From an uncultured Lachnospiraceae bacterium (GTDB taxonomy: Bacteria > Bacillota > Clostridia > Lachnospirales > Lachnospiraceae), in NCBI GenBank assembly GCA_947653315.1, contig CANTGP010000055.1:1-11817 (forward strand): a DNA stretch of 11,817 bases, read 5' to 3'. Below the pieces are notes generated by a model that saw only the letters and a list, made by a program, of their open reading frames with translations, made no database searches and was not told the origin of the DNA. Each line of letters opens with the position of its first letter. The stretch's first letter is position 1. This document shows, one piece after another, positions 7,405 to 11,817 of the stretch. A program made the translations under genes and the position numbers.

Positions 7405-8381
7405 CCTTCCCCTGCACTTCCTTCCTTTTCTTCCACTGCCACAAGCATTTCCGCCTGCTGCTTTTCGTCAAACCATTCCGCTTCCAAACCTTCCGGCGTG
7501 AAAACCGCCTGTCCTAAATCCGCCCCTGCGAAACAACAGTCCGCAAAACGGCATTGCCTGAATTCCGCCATTCCTAAATCCGTGCCTTCAAAACTGCACG
7601 ACTCCAACCGGCATCCGAGGAATCTGGCTCCGGACAGCCATGCCTTTCCAAAATCGATTCCTTTCAGGACACATTCCTCAAACACTATGAACTGCAGGTC
7701 TTTCCCCGCACATACGCCACCTTTAAGCTCCGCCCCGTACCAGTGGCCGCACGCCAAAGTTCCCCCGTCTTCCCCCAGCTTTGCAAGCCATTCCTCCGTA
7801 CTGCGCGGCTCCCGGTATCTTTGCGCCACGGAATCGCTCCAATCCCGGTATTCCCCGAAACGGATATCCCAAAACGGCAGTTTCGGGATATCCGCAAACT
7901 GCGCCTGTGTTTCCACATCCCGGAAGGCATACCGCAGGACATACACCGCCGCGCGGATGCTTTCCATGATTTCCCTGTCCACCATATGCTGCACGTCATA
8001 CCGGTTCACTTTTCCCATGTATTCCCGCATGGCAGAGAGCAATTCCTTCTTCCACCGGAAATAAGGCCGGAACAGGAACGTAAGGTCCAGTTCCGTACAC
8101 AGGGGAGCCCTGTCCAAAATCCACCCCGCATTTGTCACATCCAAACGCACCCTTGCCTTCTCCCGCCCAAGGTCATAACGCAGGAGGGAAAAGATAAAGT
8201 TCATACAGTCCTCTTTCCCCTGTTCCCCTGCCTGTACCGCAATTTCCCCAAATGCTTTATATATCCCCTCCAGCATTTCGCCGGTTCCTGCACGTAATTC
8301 CGCTAGAAATTCCTCTCTCACGTCCTCTGCCGATTTCTTATGCCGCTGTTGAAACTGTTCCAATGCTTCCGCCCTTGTCAT
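7401..8381 (-). CDS. Pentapeptide-repeat protein with helical N-terminal domain (326 aa)
   Basis: The C-terminal third is a pentapeptide-repeat segment, about residues 228-294: FEECVLKGIDFGKAWLSGAR, then FLGCRLESCSFEGTDLG, then AEFRQCRFADCCFAGADL, about 13 repeats. Such repeats fold as a right-handed quadrilateral beta-helix. It is followed by a charged tail of about 30 residues. Residues 1 to about 225 are not repeat-like; they are rich in Arg, Glu, Trp and Tyr and look mainly helical, and I do not recognise the domain. A longer frame could begin with GTG at 8396, but the ATG at 8381 has GGGAGGG at 8386-8392 with 4-nt spacing, so 8381 was chosen. The stop overlaps the next gene's start as ATGA. 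Pentapeptide proteins commonly accompany VgrG and PAAR genes and are thought to act as adaptors or loading factors; that role is inferred. DNA-gyrase mimicry (Qnr-like) is unlikely because the repeat block is short and fused to another domain. Confidence 0.88.
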   Translation of the reverse strand: MTRAEALEQFQQRHKKSAEDVREEFLAELRAGTGEMLEGIYKAFGEIAVQAGEQGKEDCMNFIFSLLRYDLGREKARVRLDVTNAGWILDRAPLCTELDLTFLFRPYFRWKKELLSAMREYMGKVNRYDVQHMVDREIMESIRAAVYVLRYAFRDVETQAQFADIPKLPFWDIRFGEYRDWSDSVAQRYREPRSTEEWLAKLGEDGGTLACGHWYGAELKGGVCAGKDLQFIVFEECVLKGIDFGKAWLSGARFLGCRLESCSFEGTDLGMAEFRQCRFADCCFAGADLGQAVFTPEGLEAEWFDEKQQAEMLVAVEEKEGSAGEG

Positions 8382-8385
8382 GTAT

Positions 8386-8392
8386 CCCTCCC
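8386..8392 (-). promoter_or_regulatory. Ribosome binding site deciding the pentapeptide gene start
   Basis: GGGAGGG on the minus strand, 4 nt before the ATG at 8381. An in-frame GTG at 8396 lies 5 codons upstream with no purine-rich site in front of it, so this site supports the shorter start. Confidence 0.7.
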
Positions 8393-8442
8393 GCACTCCG
8401 GCAGATGCCTGTCCCAGCCGTCCTTCCTGCCCTTTCCCGTTG

Positions 8443-10539
8443 TCAGTTCATATACAGTTCTTCCCCTTTTATTTTGATGTTTCCTTTCATGTCAAAGAAA
8501 ATACCTCCTTCCGAAGCCTCCATGAAAGTCTGCGCTTGGCTTTGCACACTCAGGAAATTTTTTGCCAAAAATGCCACATTCCTCGCTGCCCGGATATCCA
8601 CCTTAAACTTTGCATAGATGTTAATCTGCCCGTTTTTGCGTATTTCGATTTTGGCCCCTCCCCCGCCGCACTGTACCGTAATCCCTTCCGGTGCCAGTAT
8701 GATTTCCTGTCCGTCAACGGTACAAAGATATTTGGTGGCGGAATCGCTCATTTTGTCCTTTCCTTTTTCCGCATTTTCCAATGCGGATGCCGCATACAGC
8801 CCCGCCAGTTCTCCCTGTACCCCAAGTTTCCTCCGCCTTTCCCTGTCCTCACGGGTACTGAAATCGCTGCGCTTGTCCGTGCGTTTCTCCGGATCCGGCC
8901 CGGATACCGTATCATCTTCCCCCGTCCCTTGCAGGCCCATTTCCCAGCGTTCCAGTACATCCTTATAATAATTGCTGTTTTTCCCCATATCCTGACCATC
9001 CTGGCTGTTCCACGCCAACTTTGTATCATTGCCGTTTCCCCAAACGGCTTCCGGGATAACGTCTCCGTCGTCTCCTGCCGGAATCTTCCCTGTATCTGCA
9101 CGTTTTCCCTTTTCCTCCATTTCCAGGAGCTTATCAAACGGTTTTACTGCCATGGAGTAAGCAACCTCGCCGCCCACTATCTTTCCTATTTCCATCTGTA
9201 TACCGGTTCCGCCTTCTCCGTTTTCCGGTGCCGTATCCGCCTGTCTGTCTTTTGATTCCGCATTTTCCGCGCGCCTTCTTTCCTTTACGTCTTCCCCCAT
9301 GCTTCCGTCGCTTTGTCCCGTCTTTCCCATACCGGTTTCCGCAGTTGCACCTTCCTGGACGGCCGTTACCGGAGCCGTTCCGTTTCCCGCATGCTCCCAT
9401 CCTTCATCCGTTTCCCCTCCATTCCCTTCCCTGCCGGAATTATCCATGTCCGTCGGCGGCAGGTAGCTGCTGACCGCACTGACGGCTATGACATCACCCG
9501 TTTTCCGCGAAGGGAAATATACCCGGATTTGGTCGCCCACTTCCGGCATGCAATACCATCCGCTTCCGTCGGAAGACGCGGAAGGTGTGGAAACGGGAAA
9601 CCAGTAACAGTCTTCACAGGGGTACCCGTCGTCGATTTTTAAGTGAATTTTAACGTTTTCCCCCCGCACTTCCCGTACCGTGCCTTCCAGGGCGCTTCCC
9701 ACTAACTGCACCGGATAGACGGATTCCTGGAGGATGCCTTCCGCTTTCCGCAGGACGGGAAATTCATACAGGGTACTGCCCTCGGTAAGGTATTCCAGTC
9801 CGCAGACCGCCAGTTCCCTGTTCCGGAAATCCACTTCCGCATAAAGGGGAACATGGTTGTCCAACTTCACCCGGTATGTGATGAAATCCGTATCCGCCAC
9901 AACCTCTCCCGTTTCCCGCCAATAAGCCAGCCCTTCCATATCCTTATGTACGCTTTCCACCGACACAATATCCATATGTGCCGGAATCCGCGCCACACCT
10001 GCATACAGGCTTAAGTTTTCCCTGACTTCACTGCATACCAACGGGACATGCAGCCCGGACAGCAGCCGCTTTAAGAACTGCCAGTCCGTCTCCTGGTACT
10101 GAACGGCAATCTCCCCAAGCGGCATGTCCCGGAACAGAATCCGGCATTCCGCGCCCGGATATTCCCCGGTAATCCGTGACACCAAAGTTCCGTAAGTCAT
10201 GGAAGTATCCTGAAAGGAACGGGATTTTTTTTCGATGTCCATCCGGTAACTCCATGTTTTCGCCGTCACTTTTACACGGCAGCTTTGTCCCATGCCCTCC
10301 GCTTCCAACCCCGTAATGGTTCCGCAGAACAGCGGTTCCCATTTTCCGTCCTTCCTGCCGGACAGGACTACCGACTGTCCGCTCCCCGTTTCCAGGACCG
10401 GAAGGTCCATGTCCTCCTGTCCCATATCCGCTTCCAGTTCCATTTCCCCGTGCCTTCCCGCTTCATGTCTGATCCGCACGGAAAGTATTGTCTTTACCCG
10501 TAACCCCTCCAGTTCCAGTTCATGAATTCCATATGCCAT
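8443..10539 (-). CDS. VgrG-type spike protein 2 with long hydrophilic linker (698 aa)
   Basis: A complete gp27-gp5-like spike protein, expected to form a trimeric hub and puncturing spike at the tip of a contractile injection apparatus. Residues 1 to about 285 are gp27-like, with the diagnostic AVQYQETDWQFLKR (W153). Residues about 285-370 are the gp5-like OB-fold, with CYWFPVS (W313) and GWYCMPEVGDQIRVYFPS. Residues about 375-600 form an unusually long polar linker rich in Gly, Glu, Lys, Asp and Thr. Residues about 605-698 are a beta-rich needle starting LAPEGITVQCGGGG and ending GEELYMN. Typical VgrG and phage spikes pass almost directly from OB-fold to needle, so the linker is odd. The start ATG is preceded by AAGGAG at 10549-10554, 9 nt upstream. 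The gene lies 24 bp after spike 1 and 61 bp before the pentapeptide-repeat gene. The fold assignment is firm from motifs; the role in a specific machine is inferred. Confidence 0.93.
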   Translation of the reverse strand: MAYGIHELELEGLRVKTILSVRIRHEAGRHGEMELEADMGQEDMDLPVLETGSGQSVVLSGRKDGKWEPLFCGTITGLEAEGMGQSCRVKVTAKTWSYRMDIEKKSRSFQDTSMTYGTLVSRITGEYPGAECRILFRDMPLGEIAVQYQETDWQFLKRLLSGLHVPLVCSEVRENLSLYAGVARIPAHMDIVSVESVHKDMEGLAYWRETGEVVADTDFITYRVKLDNHVPLYAEVDFRNRELAVCGLEYLTEGSTLYEFPVLRKAEGILQESVYPVQLVGSALEGTVREVRGENVKIHLKIDDGYPCEDCYWFPVSTPSASSDGSGWYCMPEVGDQIRVYFPSRKTGDVIAVSAVSSYLPPTDMDNSGREGNGGETDEGWEHAGNGTAPVTAVQEGATAETGMGKTGQSDGSMGEDVKERRRAENAESKDRQADTAPENGEGGTGIQMEIGKIVGGEVAYSMAVKPFDKLLEMEEKGKRADTGKIPAGDDGDVIPEAVWGNGNDTKLAWNSQDGQDMGKNSNYYKDVLERWEMGLQGTGEDDTVSGPDPEKRTDKRSDFSTREDRERRRKLGVQGELAGLYAASALENAEKGKDKMSDSATKYLCTVDGQEIILAPEGITVQCGGGGAKIEIRKNGQINIYAKFKVDIRAARNVAFLAKNFLSVQSQAQTFMEASEGGIFFDMKGNIKIKGEELYMN

Positions 10540-10548
10540 TCTTTCCTT

Positions 10549-10554
10549 CTCCTT
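10549..10554 (-). promoter_or_regulatory. Ribosome binding site of spike protein 2
   Basis: AAGGAG on the minus strand, 9 nt before ATG 10539, in the 24-bp gap after the first spike gene. Spacing is slightly long; a second purine run (GAAGG) lies closer. Confidence 0.55.
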
Positions 10555-10563
10555 TTCCTGCGG

Positions 10564-11817
10564 TTAGTTTTCATAAATTTCCTGCCCATGCAGTTTCGTT
10601 TGGGTTTTTTGCATGTTCATATAGGCTTTCTTTCCGTTTTTGATTTCCACCATGGTCCCGGCTTCCATCGTCACGTTCCTGCCGTTAATGGACAAATGCT
10701 TCCCCGCATGGATGCAGATGCCCTGCGGGGCATGGAATACCACTGTCCCATCCTTCCCAAGGGTTACGCTTGACTGCCCGGATGCCAGCAGGACGCCTTC
10801 GGGGACCATTTGGACAATACAGCCGTCTTTGGTAAAAATATTGCGTTTGTCCGGATCGCCCATGGGGTCTTCCCGTGCCGCATCCGTTTTCCGCACCGCT
10901 GCCGGTTCCCGGGAAACAGCCGTAGAACCCTCCCCTGACACCGTACCGGCTGCGGCATTACCTGTGGATGTTCCGGCAAATGCAGCGTTTCCCCCAATTT
11001 CCGTACCGCCGCCCATACCATTTCCGTTTCCCTTACTGTCTGCACTTCCGCCCCCGCGGGCCGACGGCATATGGCTGTCATGCATTGTAATGGCATATCC
11101 CTCCCTCTCGTCGCAGGTCGGAAAATACACACGGATACTGTCCCCTTTCTCCGGCATGCTGTACCATCCGCTTCCGTCCGCGGATGCCGCCACCGTGGAA
11201 AACGGAAACCAGTAAGTCCCCTGTTCTTTCGTCAGGTCGCCGTTAAGCGTCACCCGCACTTTATCCCTGCTGATTTCCGTAACCTTGCCGTCCACCGAGA
11301 TACCGGTAATGCGCCGGTTATACGTTTTCGGGACATATAATCCGACCCTCTGCCTCAGTCTGTAAGCAGTCACCAGCAGCCCTTCCCTCAGTTCCCGTTT
11401 TAACGCGCCTACATACCACCGTCTGCCTTTATACACCAAACGGCTGCCCAACGTATACAGGTCATGACTGTCCACCGTATATTCCACAAACTGTTCCGTT
11501 CTTAAACCCCGGAAACCGTTTTGGGACAGCCGGTCATAGCGCTCCAAATCCTTTCCAATCCGGTACGGCAGGGTATCCCAATCCACATCCACGTCTTCCG
11601 GTAACAATCCTGCCTGAAAACGTGCCGCACTGTAAGTGGCATCCGCATACAGGCTGTCCGCATAATTGCCCATAAACCGGTTTAAGAACTCCCAGTCCGT
11701 TTCCTCATATTGGAACCATACCTGTCCTATGGGTTCCTCCGGCAGGTTCTTCCTGCAGAAACAGTCTTGGTAGCATTCCAGTACTTCCGCTATGACGGAA
11801 TGGGTGGTTCCTGCCGT
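10564..11817 (-). CDS. VgrG-type spike protein 1, 5' end missing (C-terminal 417 residues)
   Basis: This is the distal part of a gp27/gp5-like spike protein of a contractile injection machine. The reading frame is open to the window edge, with 48 codons before the first in-window ATG at 11673. That ATG is internal, because the residues before it include the gp27-domain signature FQYEETDWEFLNR (W at visible residue 42), which recurs in the two other spike proteins here. Next comes an OB-fold (gp5-like) segment around residues 175-255, with YWFPFS, GWYSMPEKGDSIRVYFP and an acidic follow-on. A Gly/Ala/Ser-rich linker (about 260-310) leads to a short beta-rich needle (about 315-417) built of G-K-D-G and PEG turns. 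The last residues, GQEIYEN, resemble the end of spike 2. No toxin domain follows the needle. Spike 2 begins 24 bp downstream. Family membership is well supported by motifs; the missing N-terminus is about 100 residues by comparison with spike 2. Confidence 0.93.
   Translation of the reverse strand, partial: TAGTTHSVIAEVLECYQDCFCRKNLPEEPIGQVWFQYEETDWEFLNRFMGNYADSLYADATYSAARFQAGLLPEDVDVDWDTLPYRIGKDLERYDRLSQNGFRGLRTEQFVEYTVDSHDLYTLGSRLVYKGRRWYVGALKRELREGLLVTAYRLRQRVGLYVPKTYNRRITGISVDGKVTEISRDKVRVTLNGDLTKEQGTYWFPFSTVAASADGSGWYSMPEKGDSIRVYFPTCDEREGYAITMHDSHMPSARGGGSADSKGNGNGMGGGTEIGGNAAFAGTSTGNAAAGTVSGEGSTAVSREPAAVRKTDAAREDPMGDPDKRNIFTKDGCIVQMVPEGVLLASGQSSVTLGKDGTVVFHAPQGICIHAGKHLSINGRNVTMEAGTMVEIKNGKKAYMNMQKTQTKLHGQEIYEN

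Noticed and set aside
8382..8442. Terminator or promoter in the gap between spike 2 and the pentapeptide gene
   Set aside because: Only a very short inverted repeat (GGCA/TGCC) with almost no loop and no T-run; no convincing -10/-35 pair in 61 bp.
8380..9255. Plus-strand 291-aa open frame
   Set aside because: Antisense to the linker and needle of spike 2; Phe/Pro/Arg-rich shadow with no family features.
8740..9420. A hidden toxin domain in the linker of spike 2
   Set aside because: The stretch is polar, Gly/Glu/Lys-rich and shows no catalytic motif; it is followed by the needle rather than ending the protein.
10564..11673. Spike 1 as a complete 369-aa gene starting at ATG 11673
   Set aside because: The frame continues upstream to the window edge and encodes the ETDW gp27 motif directly before this Met, so the Met is internal.

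Overview
The window is almost completely coding, and every gene is on the minus strand. Read 11817 to 1 it is one tight operon of six genes: (1) the C-terminal 417 residues of a VgrG-type spike protein cut by the window edge, (2) a complete 698-aa VgrG-type spike, (3) a 326-aa pentapeptide-repeat protein, (4) a 175-aa protein that resembles the DUF1629/Imm11 family, (5) a 161-aa PAAR-like DUF4280 protein, and (6) a giant fusion protein. Gene 6 begins with its own VgrG-like spike module and continues into an Rhs/YD-repeat shell. It runs off the left edge after 2109 codons without a stop. Gaps between genes are 24, 61 and 62 bp, and two junctions overlap by 4 bp or less, so no internal promoter or terminator is expected and none was seen.

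Organism: purine-rich Shine-Dalgarno sites (AAGGAG, GGGAGGG, GAGGTGG, AAGGGG) precede the genes. The gene set (VgrG-like 'late control D' proteins, DUF4280, pentapeptide repeat, Rhs) and a GC content of roughly 45-65% fit a Gram-positive gut-type Clostridia, most likely Lachnospiraceae. This is inference from style and gene content; there is no rRNA or marker gene here. A proteobacterial T6SS locus looks less likely because no Eag, DUF2169, Hcp or Tss gene is present, but only six genes are visible.

How the parts may work together: the VgrG proteins resemble phage gp27-gp5 spikes, which form the trimeric puncturing tip of contractile injection machines. DUF4280 belongs to the PAAR-like group that sharpens such tips. 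Rhs shells encapsulate C-terminal toxins. Pentapeptide-repeat proteins next to VgrG genes are often accessory or adaptor factors. The window therefore looks like the spike, tip and effector section of a contractile injection system. The toxin domain, any immunity gene behind it, and the sheath, tube and baseplate genes lie outside the window.

Most notable: a single polypeptide joins gp27-like, gp5-OB, needle-like, hydrophobic, DUF6531 and more than 30 YD repeats; an Imm11-like gene sits upstream of the Rhs gene, not behind it; the complete VgrG carries a hydrophilic linker of about 220 residues before its needle. There are no RNA genes, CRISPR arrays, insertion sequences or non-coding stretches over 62 bp.
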